Assembly (NCBI GenBank): GCA_910586845.1 | Contig: CAJUJV010000006.1 | Location: 1-20,988 of the forward strand | Reading direction: 5' to 3' | DNA: 20,988 bases | Source of the DNA: an uncultured Hungatella sp. | GTDB lineage: Bacteria > Bacillota > Clostridia > Lachnospirales > Lachnospiraceae | In this document: piece after piece, positions 1 through 6,227 of the stretch | Numbering within the stretch: the first letter of the stretch is position 1 | Layout of the letters: each line of letters opens with the position of its first letter | Program-made: the position numbers and the translations under genes | The notes under the pieces: generated by a model | What the model was told of the DNA's origin: nothing | The model's input: only the letters and a program-made list of their open reading frames with translations | Databases searched by the model: none

Positions 1-55
1 AACCAACGACACTGCGGTTAACAGCCGCATGCTCTACCGACTGAGCTATCAAGGA
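1..55 (-). tRNA. tRNA-Asn (GTT), 3' end cut by window edge
   Basis: Read on the minus strand, the sequence starts TCCTTGATAGCTCAG and has a D-arm with GGTAGAGC. It is followed by an anticodon arm whose loop holds GTT flanked by a TGCGG/CCGCA stem. The 5' acceptor strand starts at 55. The variable region, T-arm and 3' acceptor lie outside the window. GTT decodes asparagine codons. Confidence 0.9.
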
Positions 56-70
56 ATATTTACATTAAAA

Positions 71-98
71 ATTATACTCGGATTTCACCGGTTGTCAA
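71..98 (-). promoter_or_regulatory. Promoter of the tRNA-Asn transcript
   Basis: On the minus strand there is a perfect TTGACA (93-98) and a perfect TATAAT (71-76) separated by 16 bp, about 16 bp upstream of the mature tRNA-Asn 5' end. This is a consensus housekeeping promoter, as expected for a stable RNA operon. It fires away from the tRNA-Leu pair. Confidence 0.85.
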
Positions 99-142
99 GA
101 GAGTTTGCAAAAATAATTCCTGCAAAATTTTTCAAAAAACGG

Positions 143-171
143 TTGCTTAAATAAAAAAACTGTGGTATACT
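143..171 (+). promoter_or_regulatory. Promoter of the tRNA-Leu pair
   Basis: TTGCTT (143-148) and TATACT (166-171) are separated by 17 bp, with an extended -10 TGG just before the -10 box. The first tRNA-Leu begins 12 bp downstream, so transcription probably starts very near the mature 5' end. Confidence 0.75.
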
Positions 172-182
172 ATCAAACGTTC

Positions 183-266
183 GCGGGAGTGCTGGAATTG
201 GCAGACAGGCAAGACTAAGGATCTTGTGGGTGTATGCTCGTGTGGGTTCAAGTCCCATCTCCCGCA
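183..266 (+). tRNA. tRNA-Leu (AAG)
   Basis: An 84-nt class II tRNA. The acceptor strands GCGGGAG (183-189) and CTCCCGC (259-265) pair perfectly, followed by discriminator A266. The D-arm contains GAATTGGCAGA. The anticodon stem CAAGA/TCTTG encloses loop CTAAGGA, giving anticodon AAG. A long variable arm and the T-loop TTCAAGT follow. CCA is not encoded. An A at anticodon position 34 is unusual in bacteria outside tRNA-Arg(ACG) and would normally be edited to inosine by TadA. Confidence 0.9.
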
Positions 267-269
267 GAT

Positions 270-353
270 GCAGAAGTGGCGGAATTGGCAGACGCGCACG
301 GTTCAGGTCCGTGTGGTAGTAATACCTTGTGGGTTCGACTCCCATCTTCTGCA
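270..353 (+). tRNA. tRNA-Leu (CAG)
   Basis: An 84-nt class II tRNA only 3 nt after the preceding tRNA. The acceptor strands GCAGAAG (270-276) and CTTCTGC (346-352) pair fully, with discriminator A353. The anticodon stem CACGG/CCGTG encloses loop TTCAGGT, giving anticodon CAG for CUG codons. The variable arm is long, and the T-arm is GTGGG-TTCGACT-CCCAT. CCA is not encoded. It is co-transcribed with tRNA-Leu(AAG). Confidence 0.93.
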
Positions 354-357
354 GGTC

Positions 358-396
358 AGGCTTAAATCTTCATAAAAAGAGGATTTAAGCCTTTTT
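358..396 (+). terminator. Terminator of the tRNA-Leu transcript
   Basis: A perfect 11-bp stem (358-368 with 382-392) carries a 13-nt A-rich loop and is followed by TTTTT through 396. It sits 4 nt after the second tRNA-Leu. Confidence 0.9.
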
Positions 397-418
397 GTAT
401 TATCACAGGAACACGATG

Positions 419-1150
419 TCAATACTCTGAAAAACTCTTCAGGTACTCTCCTACTGATCTGCTCATTTCCACAGAAAAATCACTGTTGTACTTTCGGTTG
501 CAGAATGCCCGGATCCAGTTTTCAAATCCCTGTTTTCCGGACTGATCTTCCAGCATGGCTCTCAGTTCCGGATCCGTCATCCGGTAATATCCGTTTTCCC
601 GGACGATATACTTCTGATCCCGTCTCCCGGGTTTGGGACGCTGTTTCTGCTGGTCCGTGGGATAGCCGAAGACCAGCATCGCCGCCGGAAATACATAGTC
701 CGGCAGATGCAGCAGCTCCCTGTGGATCTCGCACCGTTCCATGATGTCCCCGATATAGCAGGATCCGATACCCAGACTCTCTGCCGCTGTCACCGCATTC
801 TGCGCCGCGATGGCCGCATCTGTCACCGCCAGCATCAGATCGCCGGCCCCCGGCTTCCTGGGATTGCAGCCGCCGGCCTCATAGGCATCATACCATTTCT
901 GACAGTCCGCACAGAAGATCAGAACCATCTGTGCCCTGGCGATAAAGGGCTGATGATCGCAGGTCTCTGCCAGTCTCTCCTTTAGTTTCTGATCCGTAAT
1001 GTCCAGTATGGTATACAACTGCTGATTCCCTGCCGTAGGCGCTTCCATGGCTGCCTGAATGATAACTTTCTTTGTCTCCTGATCAATAGGCTGTTCCGTA
1101 AATGCCCGGACAGATTTTCTGTCTGTCAGCTCCTGTATGGTTTTGTTCAT
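419..1150 (-). CDS. Nitroreductase-family flavin oxidoreductase
   Basis: The 243-residue protein belongs to the FMN-dependent nitroreductase fold and probably reduces nitro or quinone-type substrates with NAD(P)H in the cytosol; the true substrate is unknown. The N-terminal RKSVRAF motif and the following APTAGNQQ segment match the FMN-binding start of the family. The central LGIGSCYIGD segment and VFGYP are also typical. A C-terminal extension after about residue 185 is seen in NADPH-dependent members. The ATG at 1150 was chosen because AAAGGAGATG lies at good spacing upstream. The open frame continues to 1351, but that part runs through GC-rich hairpin repeats and is not coding. It stands alone, separated from rplT by a terminator and the repeat block. 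Confidence 0.88.
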   Translation of the reverse strand: MNKTIQELTDRKSVRAFTEQPIDQETKKVIIQAAMEAPTAGNQQLYTILDITDQKLKERLAETCDHQPFIARAQMVLIFCADCQKWYDAYEAGGCNPRKPGAGDLMLAVTDAAIAAQNAVTAAESLGIGSCYIGDIMERCEIHRELLHLPDYVFPAAMLVFGYPTDQQKQRPKPGRRDQKYIVRENGYYRMTDPELRAMLEDQSGKQGFENWIRAFCNRKYNSDFSVEMSRSVGEYLKSFSEY

Positions 1151-1196
1151 GATCGTCTCACATCTCCTTTTCTGGTCTGATTCAATATACGGCCCC

Positions 1197-1234
1197 GGGG
1201 CGGGCCGCTTTAGCGGCATACTCCACTCCGCCCC
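1197..1234. repeat. GC-rich structured repeat, unit A1
   Basis: An outer stem GGGGCGG (1197-1203) pairs with CCGCCCC (1228-1234). It encloses an inner hairpin GCCGC-TTTA-GCGGC (1204-1217) and an unpaired ATACTCCACT on one side. The same design recurs at 1278-1321 and 10615-10657. It lies 47 nt upstream of the nitroreductase start on that gene's strand. I do not recognise it as a named repeat or RNA family. Confidence 0.7.
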
Positions 1235-1244
1235 CGTATGCAAT

Positions 1245-1271
1245 CGAGCAGGGGAGGCTTTTCCCTGCTCG
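1245..1271. repeat. AGCAGGG hairpin within the repeat block
   Basis: Nine-base arms CGAGCAGGG (1245-1253) and CCCTGCTCG (1263-1271) form a perfect hairpin with a 9-nt loop. A related hairpin with AGCAGGG/CCCTGCT arms lies at 10583-10606, again next to a structured unit. Confidence 0.7.
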
Positions 1272-1277
1272 TCCCGT

Positions 1278-1321
1278 GGCCCCCGTACCGCCGATAGGCG
1301 GCAATACTCCTTTCGGGGGCC
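1278..1321. repeat. GC-rich structured repeat, unit A2
   Basis: Outer arms GGCCCCC (1278-1284) and GGGGGCC (1315-1321) plus an adjoining G-C pair enclose the inner hairpin CCGCC-GATA-GGCGG (1288-1301) and an unpaired CAATACTCCTTT. The stem bases differ from those of unit A1, yet pairing is kept and the ATACTCC strand is conserved. That pattern suggests selection on structure. Confidence 0.65.
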
Positions 1322-1328
1322 TGCGCAT

Positions 1329-1356
1329 AAAAAAGAACGGCCCTTCCTCAAGGCCG
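1329..1356 (-). terminator. Terminator of infC-rpmI-rplT
   Basis: On the minus strand CGGCC (1352-1356) and GGCCG (1338-1342) form a hairpin with a 9-nt loop, followed by TTC and then six T residues (1329-1334). It lies 20 nt after the rplT stop. Confidence 0.85.
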
Positions 1357-1375
1357 CTCCCTGTCATCTTTTCGC

Positions 1376-1732
1376 TTAAGCTATCTTTTCCTTTGCCAGC
1401 TCTGCCAGTTTTGCAAAGCCCTCTGCATCGTTGATCGCCATGTCGGACAATACTTTTCTGTTCAGCTCTACGCCTGCCAGCTTTAAGCCGTACATAAACT
1501 TGCTGTAGGACAGACCGTTGATACGGGCAGCCGCGTTGATACGGGCAATCCACAGCTGTCTGAACTGTCTCTTTCTCTGCTTTCTTCCTGCGTAGGAGCT
1601 GGCCAGTGCTCTCATGACCGACTGCTTTGCGATCCTGTACTGTTTGGAACGGGCGCCTCTGTAGCCCTTAGCCATCTTTAATACTTTGTTATGTTTTCTT
1701 CTGGCGTTCATACCGCCTTTTACTCTTGCCAT
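1376..1732 (-). CDS. rplT: 50S ribosomal protein L20
   Basis: The 118-residue basic protein matches ribosomal L20 along its whole length. It starts MARVKGG and contains the N-terminal KGYRGARSK extension that threads into 23S rRNA during 50S assembly. The globular C-terminal half contains ARINAAAR and ELNRKVLSDMA. Length is the usual size. L20 is also the known autoregulator of this operon in Firmicutes, binding an infC leader that mimics its rRNA site. The gene follows rpmI by 31 nt, starts after a GAGGAAG ribosome binding site, and is the last gene before the terminator at 1329-1356. Confidence 0.98.
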   Translation of the reverse strand: MARVKGGMNARRKHNKVLKMAKGYRGARSKQYRIAKQSVMRALASSYAGRKQRKRQFRQLWIARINAAARINGLSYSKFMYGLKLAGVELNRKVLSDMAINDAEGFAKLAELAKEKIA

Positions 1733-1763
1733 CGCTTCTTCCTCCTTCTAAACGTTCGAAATC

Positions 1764-1961
1764 TTACAAGTATGGTAAAATCTTCTTCATTACCCTTGCG
1801 TTGGTAGCGTCGGTAACGATATCTTTTCTAAGATTTCTCTTTCTCTTGGGTGACTTCTTAGTTAAGATGTGAGATTTGTAAGCTTTATTTCTTACTAACT
1901 TTCCTGTTCCGGTTTTTTTGAAACGCTTTGCAGCAGCTCTGCTTGTTTTCATTTTAGGCAT
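1764..1961 (-). CDS. rpmI: 50S ribosomal protein L35
   Basis: The 65-residue basic protein opens MPKMKTSRAAAKRF and contains the HILTKKSPKRKRNLRK block typical of bacterial L35, a small 50S subunit protein. Length is normal for the family. It starts at an ATG after AAGGAGGAAACCACA and lies between infC and rplT with 35-nt and 31-nt gaps. This is the standard infC-rpmI-rplT order. Confidence 0.98.
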   Translation of the reverse strand: MPKMKTSRAAAKRFKKTGTGKLVRNKAYKSHILTKKSPKRKRNLRKDIVTDATNARVMKKILPYL

Positions 1962-1996
1962 TGTGGTTTCCTCCTTGATAGTTATCGCTTTCTATT

Positions 1997-2503
1997 TTAA
2001 CGTTTTGCAGTTAAAAACATTACCATGCTTCTTCCTTCCACTTTAGACGGCTTATCGATCACCGCAATGTCGGACAGTGCCTCGGCGAAATCATCCAGGA
2101 TATATCTGGACTTGGACATATGTGCCATCTCACGACCGCGAAAGCGCAGCGTCACCTTTACCTTGTCGCCTTTTTCCAGAAACCTGCGGGCCGCGCTGGT
2201 CTTGGTGTTCAGGTCGTTGGTGTCGATGTTGGGAGACAAACGGACTTCCTTTATCTCGATCACTTTCTGCTTCTTTTTTGCTTCCTTCTCTTTTCTCGCC
2301 AGTTCATAACGATACTTGCCGTAATCGATAATCTTACATACCGGCGGCTTTGCCGTAGGAGCAATTTTTACCAGATCCAGTTCGGCTTCTCGTGCAAGCT
2401 GCATGGCTTCTCTGGCAGACATAATACCTAACTGTTCTCCGTTTTCACCAATCAGTCGAACTTCCTTATCCCTGATCTGTTCGTTAATCATTAACTCGCT
2501 AAT
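1997..2503 (-). CDS. infC: Translation initiation factor IF-3, AUU start
   Basis: IF-3 binds the 30S subunit, prevents premature 50S joining and checks start codon and initiator tRNA. The N-terminal domain begins SELMINEQIRDKEVRLI; a linker rich in KEKEAKKKQK leads to the C-terminal domain with RFRGREM. I place the start at the ATT at 2503: a GGAGGTG ribosome binding site (2511-2517) lies 7 nt upstream, whereas a frame running up to 2545 has no such site at its start. This gives 168 residues. An AUU start in infC is known in E. coli, where IF-3 discriminates against its own start codon for autoregulation. An alternative is the internal ATG four codons later. Confidence 0.93.
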   Translation of the reverse strand: MSELMINEQIRDKEVRLIGENGEQLGIMSAREAMQLAREAELDLVKIAPTAKPPVCKIIDYGKYRYELARKEKEAKKKQKVIEIKEVRLSPNIDTNDLNTKTSAARRFLEKGDKVKVTLRFRGREMAHMSKSRYILDDFAEALSDIAVIDKPSKVEGRSMVMFLTAKR

Positions 2504-2590
2504 TGTCGTGCACCTCCATATGTGATGTGTTATGGGAATCCGCAATCATAAAGATCCTGTGGAAAGATCAGGAACCTCTTTCCAGAAGAC

Positions 2591-2706
2591 AAAAAAAGCA
2601 GACAGAAACATCTATCCACTATCGCAAAACACGGCGCTCCCCTGCCGCGTAATCTCAATATGAACCCGGGTCACTTGCTCGTGCCGAGGTGAGGTGGATA
2701 TCCTGC
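2591..2706 (-). promoter_or_regulatory. infC leader, L20-type attenuator
   Basis: In the roughly 230-nt untranslated leader of infC, on the minus strand, GCAG (2703-2706) and TATCCAC (2694-2700) can pair over a long range with CTGC (2598-2601) and GTGGATA (2613-2619). Seven T residues follow at 2591-2597. The enclosed region contains a further GC-rich pairing near 2630-2650. This layout fits the Firmicute L20 leader, in which L20 binding promotes termination ahead of infC. The placement is made by eye, not by a covariance model. Confidence 0.65.
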
Positions 2707-2737
2707 TTTCCTGTGGGTTATCTTCATAACCTTAAGT

Positions 2738-2766
2738 ATCTTACTACAGTTTCCTGAATTTGTCAA
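2738..2766 (-). promoter_or_regulatory. Promoter of the infC operon
   Basis: On the minus strand a consensus TTGACA (2761-2766) and TAAGAT (2738-2743) are 17 bp apart. Transcription would start near 2731, giving a long leader before the infC AUU start at 2503. Confidence 0.8.
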
Positions 2767-2790
2767 ACATTTTTTTATTAAAATAACTGA

Positions 2791-2831
2791 AAAATACCCG
2801 GAAGATCCCTCTTATCCGACATCTTCCGGGT
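2791..2831 (-). terminator. Terminator of the DUF1540 gene
   Basis: A perfect 11-bp stem is formed by ACCCGGAAGAT (2821-2831 on the minus strand) and ATCTTCCGGGT (2796-2806). A T-rich tail, ATTTTT, follows to 2791. It lies 15 nt after the gene's stop and just before the infC promoter. Confidence 0.92.
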
Positions 2832-2845
2832 TCTGTCCATCCGCC

Positions 2846-3160
2846 TTATCTCAGCTGGAACGTAGCGCACTCTGTATGGCTGGCATCAGAAGCTCCATCC
2901 CCCGCGATGCCGATGTGGTCAGCCTCACAGTGGCGGTCTCTGTTGTATACGCAGTTCACTGCCTCGCAGTCCACCTCCAGCCGGCTCTCCGGAGTCTTGA
3001 ACAGGTTGTGGAAAGAGCTGTCCCTGTTCTCGTCAAAGCTTCCGCAGCAGGTGTCGCAGCAGTCTTTGGCTTTGCTGCCGTCCACGATAATGGCCTGCTT
3101 GCAGCAGTGGTTGTCACAGTTATGAAGACAGTTTGTTACATTACAATCCAGTTTTGTCAT
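2846..3160 (-). CDS. DUF1540 protein with two cysteine-rich repeats
   Basis: The 104-residue protein has two copies of the DUF1540 module. The first is around residues 4-43 (LDCNVTNC ... CGSF) and the second around 61-102 (EVDCEAVNC ... CATFQ). Each has a core of spaced cysteines with an asparagine between the first pair. The family is common in Clostridia; cysteine spacing suggests metal binding, but its role is unknown. The ATG at 3160 follows GCAGGAGGAAAATTATC. The gene is alone, with its own terminator. It is intact and of typical size for a two-domain member. Confidence 0.88.
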   Translation of the reverse strand: MTKLDCNVTNCLHNCDNHCCKQAIIVDGSKAKDCCDTCCGSFDENRDSSFHNLFKTPESRLEVDCEAVNCVYNRDRHCEADHIGIAGDGASDASHTECATFQLR

Positions 3161-3279
3161 GATAATTTTCCTCCTGCAATATTAAAAGTACATCTTACAA
3201 GGTTATCATGCCCAAAATCCCGCTTTTGATTCTCACAAAAGACACAGCTTTTTTGTAGTGTCCGGCCGGCTGCGGAAAA

Positions 3280-3951
3280 TTACGGGGAAACCTTTGAGAT
3301 GTCCTCCTCCAAAAGGCCTCCGTATTCCGTAAACCACTGAAACAGTTCCTCCTCGCCTTCCTCTCCAAAAATATCGCTTTTGATCATCAGTCCGGATGCG
3401 TGGACAATGCCGTCTTCGTAAGGCAGAAACGTCACGGCTCCCCAATATCCGTTGTCATAGATATAAAAATAGGTCAGATTGTCTGTCAGGCTGCTGTCGA
3501 TAAAGTGATCGCTGGAAGCCAGTACGCTGGCGGCCGCCAGCATCTCCGTCCCTGCCATGGCGCTGAACCTGGTAGCGATGGATGAGGCCAGGCGATCCTC
3601 CAGTTCTTCCCTCAGTTCCTCCGGAAGCTCATTATAGGAAGACTCGCCTCCTAAAAATTCTATCAGAAGATCCGTGCTGTTTTCTGACAGTTTTACCTGG
3701 TATACCGCCCTGGGGTCCGAGTAATCCTGGGCACCGATCTCTTTTATGACCGAGACCATCTCCTCGGAGGATGTCATCATATTCCAGTAATTCTCAGACT
3801 CCGCCATGGTATCCATCCGCTCTACAAGGCGAAGCCCTCTGTCATAAAGGCTCACCTGTTCCTTCCCTTTTTGTTCTCCTGCCCCGCATCCGCTGATCAA
3901 ACCTAAGGACAGCGCGGCAGCGATCCACCTTATTTTCCGTGATCTTTTCAT
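3280..3951 (-). CDS. Lipoprotein of unknown function
   Basis: The 223-residue protein starts with a basic MKRSRKIRW stretch, then a hydrophobic segment ending in the lipobox LISGC with Cys22. It should therefore be lipid-anchored on the outer face of the membrane. The rest is acidic and soluble. It contains repeated short-chain residues around 130-150 and aromatic YFYIYDNGYWG near 170. I do not recognise the family. The ATG at 3951 follows AAGGAGGAGAACAGG. It lies divergent from pepC across about 155 bp and seems to be a single-gene unit. Confidence 0.75.
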   Translation of the reverse strand: MKRSRKIRWIAAALSLGLISGCGAGEQKGKEQVSLYDRGLRLVERMDTMAESENYWNMMTSSEEMVSVIKEIGAQDYSDPRAVYQVKLSENSTDLLIEFLGGESSYNELPEELREELEDRLASSIATRFSAMAGTEMLAAASVLASSDHFIDSSLTDNLTYFYIYDNGYWGAVTFLPYEDGIVHASGLMIKSDIFGEEGEEELFQWFTEYGGLLEEDISKVSP

Positions 3952-4041
3952 CCTGTTCTCCTCCTTATGACCTTTTTCTCAATTTTAATACACTGCTTTA
4001 GAATCCGCAATACCATTTCCTGTCAAATCCCGAAGAACCAG

Positions 4042-4070
4042 GTGACAAATTTTTATTTCTGAGTTATAGT
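4042..4070 (+). promoter_or_regulatory. Candidate pepC promoter
   Basis: GTGACA (4042-4047) and TATAGT (4065-4070) are 17 bp apart, leaving a leader of about 30 nt before the AAAAAGGAGG ribosome binding site and the pepC ATG. Confidence 0.65.
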
Positions 4071-4107
4071 AAGTGGATGACAACATAAGAAAAAGGAGGC
4101 TCTGATC

Positions 4108-5442
4108 ATGAGCAAACATATTACCCCCGAAGCTCTTAAACAGTACAGCAGCGACTTCAACGGAGATCGGGCCAGCCGGGTCGCCCGCAACGGAGTCATG
4201 TCCGGCGGACTTCTCAAAATCTGTCAGAATCCCATGGTTTCCCGGAGAGACAACTACGAATTCTCCCTGACCTTAAAGCAGGGAGCCATCACCCATCAGA
4301 AGCAGAGCGGACGGTGCTGGCTTTTCGCCGCCACCAACGTCATGCGTTTTCGGATCATCAAAAAGTATAACCTGGACAATTTCGAGCTGTCCCAGAACTA
4401 CCTTTTATTCTGGGACAAGCTGGAGAAATCCAACTGGTTTCTGGAGAATATCCTGGACACCCTTAACGAACCCACAGACAGCCGGATCATCTGTCACCTG
4501 CTGTCAGACCCCTTAGGCGACGGCGGCCAGTGGGACATGATGGCCAACCTGGTATCCAAGTACGGCGTGGTTCCAAAGTACAGCATGCCTGAGTCCGCCG
4601 TGTCCGGCAGTACCAGAGAGATGAACCGGGTCATGACCGAGCTTCTGAGAAATGACGCCTGCATGCTCCGTCTGGCTGCCGGGGAGGGATGTGACCGGCC
4701 GGCTCTGGAGGCCAAAAAGGAATCCATGCTGAAAGACATCTACCGCATGCTCTGTATCTGTCTGGGCGAGCCGCCAAAAACCGTGGACATGGAGGCCCGG
4801 GACAAGGACGGCAGCTTCATCTGCGACAGAGGCCTGACTCCCATGGAGTTTTTCAAAAAATACGTGGACATGGATTTAAGGGACTACATAAGCCTGATCA
4901 ACGCTCCCACCGCCGACAAGCCTTTCTACCACAGATACACCGTAAGCATGCTGGGCAATGTGAAAGAGGGCAATCCCGTATGTTATCTGAATCTTCCCAT
5001 TGAAGATCTGAAAAAAGCCGCCATCGCCCAGTTGAAGGACGGGGAGCCGGTGTGGTTCGGATGCGACATGGGCCCCTTTGTAAACCGGGACTCCGGCATC
5101 ATGGACCCTGACATCTATGACTTCTCCGACTTTTTCCAGGTGCAATTCCCCATGGACAAAGCCCAGCGGCTGGATTACGGCCAGAGCCTGATGACCCATG
5201 CCATGGTGTTCCAGGGCGTAAATCTGACCGACGAGGGAGATCCCACCCGCTGGAGAGTGGAAAACAGCTGGGGCGAGGACCCGGGGAAAAAGGGATATTT
5301 TGTCATGAGCGACCAGTGGTTCACCGAGTACATGTATCAGGTGGTGGTCAACAAGAAATATCTGACCAAAGAACAGCTGGATATCCTGGACACAGAGACC
5401 ATCGTGTTAAAGCCCTGGGATCCTATGGGGTCTCTGGCATAG
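4108..5442 (+). CDS. pepC: Aminopeptidase C (C1B cysteine peptidase)
   Basis: The 444-residue protein is a complete member of the bleomycin hydrolase/PepC family, a cytosolic cysteine aminopeptidase that usually forms a hexameric barrel. Its papain-like active site is present: Gln64 and Cys70 in QKQSGRCWLF, His364 in MTHAMVF and Asn386 in VENSWGE. The C-terminal tail KPWDPMGSLA is the normal family ending; in these enzymes the tail lies in the active-site cleft and enforces aminopeptidase activity. It starts at an ATG after AAAAAGGAGG and ends with TAG at 5440-5442. The reading frame after this amber codon stays open and encodes the end of a P-II protein (see next entry). The gene itself shows no damage. 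Confidence 0.95.
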   Translation: MSKHITPEALKQYSSDFNGDRASRVARNGVMSGGLLKICQNPMVSRRDNYEFSLTLKQGAITHQKQSGRCWLFAATNVMRFRIIKKYNLDNFELSQNYLLFWDKLEKSNWFLENILDTLNEPTDSRIICHLLSDPLGDGGQWDMMANLVSKYGVVPKYSMPESAVSGSTREMNRVMTELLRNDACMLRLAAGEGCDRPALEAKKESMLKDIYRMLCICLGEPPKTVDMEARDKDGSFICDRGLTPMEFFKKYVDMDLRDYISLINAPTADKPFYHRYTVSMLGNVKEGNPVCYLNLPIEDLKKAAIAQLKDGEPVWFGCDMGPFVNRDSGIMDPDIYDFSDFFQVQFPMDKAQRLDYGQSLMTHAMVFQGVNLTDEGDPTRWRVENSWGEDPGKKGYFVMSDQWFTEYMYQVVVNKKYLTKEQLDILDTETIVLKPWDPMGSLA

Positions 5443-5652
5443 GGGAGTGGAGAGGATGCCACCCTGCTTTCCAAAGTGAAGGTGGAAGTCATCGTGGCAA
5501 GCATCCCGGTGGAGACGGTCATCGACACCGCCAAGAAGGTCCTCTATACAGGACACATCGGAGACGGCAAGATCTTCGTCTACCGGGTAGACAATGTGGT
5601 GAAGGTCCGCACCGGAGAAGAAGGCGTGGCGGCTCTGCAGGATGTGGAGTGA
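5443..5652 (+). pseudogene. Remnant of a nitrogen regulatory P-II protein
   Basis: Directly after the pepC stop codon, the same frame reads 69 codons and ends in TGA. It includes LLSKVKVEVIVA, TGHIGDGKIFVYRVDNVVKV and RTGEEGVAALQ. This matches roughly the last half of GlnB/GlnK proteins, including the conserved GDGKIF and RTGE motifs. The first ~55 residues, containing the N-terminal strand and most of the T-loop, are absent, and no ATG or clear ribosome binding site is present. I read it as a 5'-truncated remnant created by deletion. A readthrough fusion with PepC is formally possible because the frames agree, but nothing supports it directly. Confidence 0.8.
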
Positions 5653-5680
5653 TCCAATGGAGGGGGGAAGCTTGCTGATC

Positions 5681-5708
5681 TTGTATTTTAGCTAATATTT
5701 GATATAAT
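5681..5708 (+). promoter_or_regulatory. Candidate promoter of the Phd-type antitoxin
   Basis: TTGTAT (5681-5686) and TATAAT (5703-5708) are 16 bp apart, with the antitoxin ATG 33 nt downstream behind AAGGAGGG. Confidence 0.6.
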
Positions 5709-5740
5709 AAAAATCGTTAAAATATAAGGAGGGATATTTC

Positions 5741-5944
5741 ATGATCAGCGCCACGGCAACTGCCACAGAAATGCAGAATAATTTTGGCAGATATCTCAAC
5801 ATGGTCATAAACGGAATCGAGGTAATTGTCACAAAGAATGGAAAAGAAATCGGAAGATTCGTTCCAAAAGACGCGGCTGTCTCTTATCTTACCGATTCTC
5901 TCACAGGCGTTTTAAAAGGCAGTTATAATCTTGATAAAAATTGA
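5741..5944 (+). CDS. Phd/YefM-type antitoxin, probably C-terminally shortened
   Basis: The 67-residue protein has the Phd/YefM N-terminal fold: ATEMQNNFGRYLNMV followed by VIVTKNGKEIGRFVP. In the family this part forms the DNA-binding dimer that represses its own operon. The last part, YLTDSLTGVLKGSYNLDKN, matches the segment where such antitoxins usually begin the toxin-binding tail. The tail appears cut short by roughly a dozen residues. It starts after AAGGAGGGATATTTC. The next frame overlaps its stop and is only the C-terminal end of a PIN toxin, so one deletion probably took the end of the antitoxin and the start of the toxin. The local sequence is AT-richer than the flanking genes. Confidence 0.8.
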   Translation: MISATATATEMQNNFGRYLNMVINGIEVIVTKNGKEIGRFVPKDAAVSYLTDSLTGVLKGSYNLDKN

Positions 5945-6141
5945 TTTTCCAATTCGCGGACCTATGCGTGTCTGATATCATGAAAGCGGCAGAAATGAAA
6001 TGGGACGATTTTGAAGACGCTGTCCAAAGCGTGACCGCGGAACGGATTCGGACTGACTACATTATCACAAGAAATATCCGGGATTTTCGAAAAAGCAAGG
6101 TGCCTTCTCTCACACCGACGGAATTTCTGGCCAGATTTTAA
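5941..6141 (+). pseudogene. Truncated PIN-domain (VapC-type) toxin
   Basis: The open frame of 66 codons resembles only the C-terminal half of clostridial PIN ribonucleases: KWDDFEDAVQ, DYIITRNIRDF and LTPTEFL. The N-terminal half with the first catalytic aspartate (the VLIDTN region) is missing, so RNase activity should be lost. A TTG overlaps the antitoxin stop as TTGA, but this is probably accidental since homology begins a few codons later. It ends just before a terminator-like hairpin. Confidence 0.78.
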
Positions 6142-6161
6142 AACCAGTTTCCTTACATGTC

Positions 6162-6204
6162 AAAAAATGAGCCGCCATACCAATTCCCCCTGGTATGGCG
6201 GCTC
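6162..6204 (-). terminator. Terminator hairpin, copy 1
   Basis: A perfect 14-bp stem, GAGCCGCCATACCA (6169-6182) with its complement (6191-6204), has an 8-nt loop. On the minus strand it is followed by A and then TTTTTT (6162-6167), so it ends the RelE-type toxin transcript. It could also stop plus-strand reading from the PIN remnant, though the T run on that side is weak. The same stem and part of its flank recur at 6859-6895. Confidence 0.88.
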
Positions 6205-6227
6205 TTATCATGATCCCGGGAACCTGC

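Noticed and set aside
1197..1321. CRISPR-like array
   Set aside because: The units are palindromic, differ in sequence, have no regular spacers and no cas genes are nearby.
1151..1351. N-terminal extension of the nitroreductase
   Set aside because: It runs through hairpin repeats and a terminator; a good ribosome binding site and the family start are at 1150.
3232..3279. Terminator after the lipoprotein gene
   Set aside because: Only a weak AT-rich pairing (ACAAAA/TTTTGT) and a short CCGGCCGG palindrome are present, with no proper stem plus T run.
5316..5678. Plus-strand frame of 120 codons across the pepC end
   Set aside because: It lies in another frame over pepC and the P-II remnant and shows low-complexity Arg/Gly composition.
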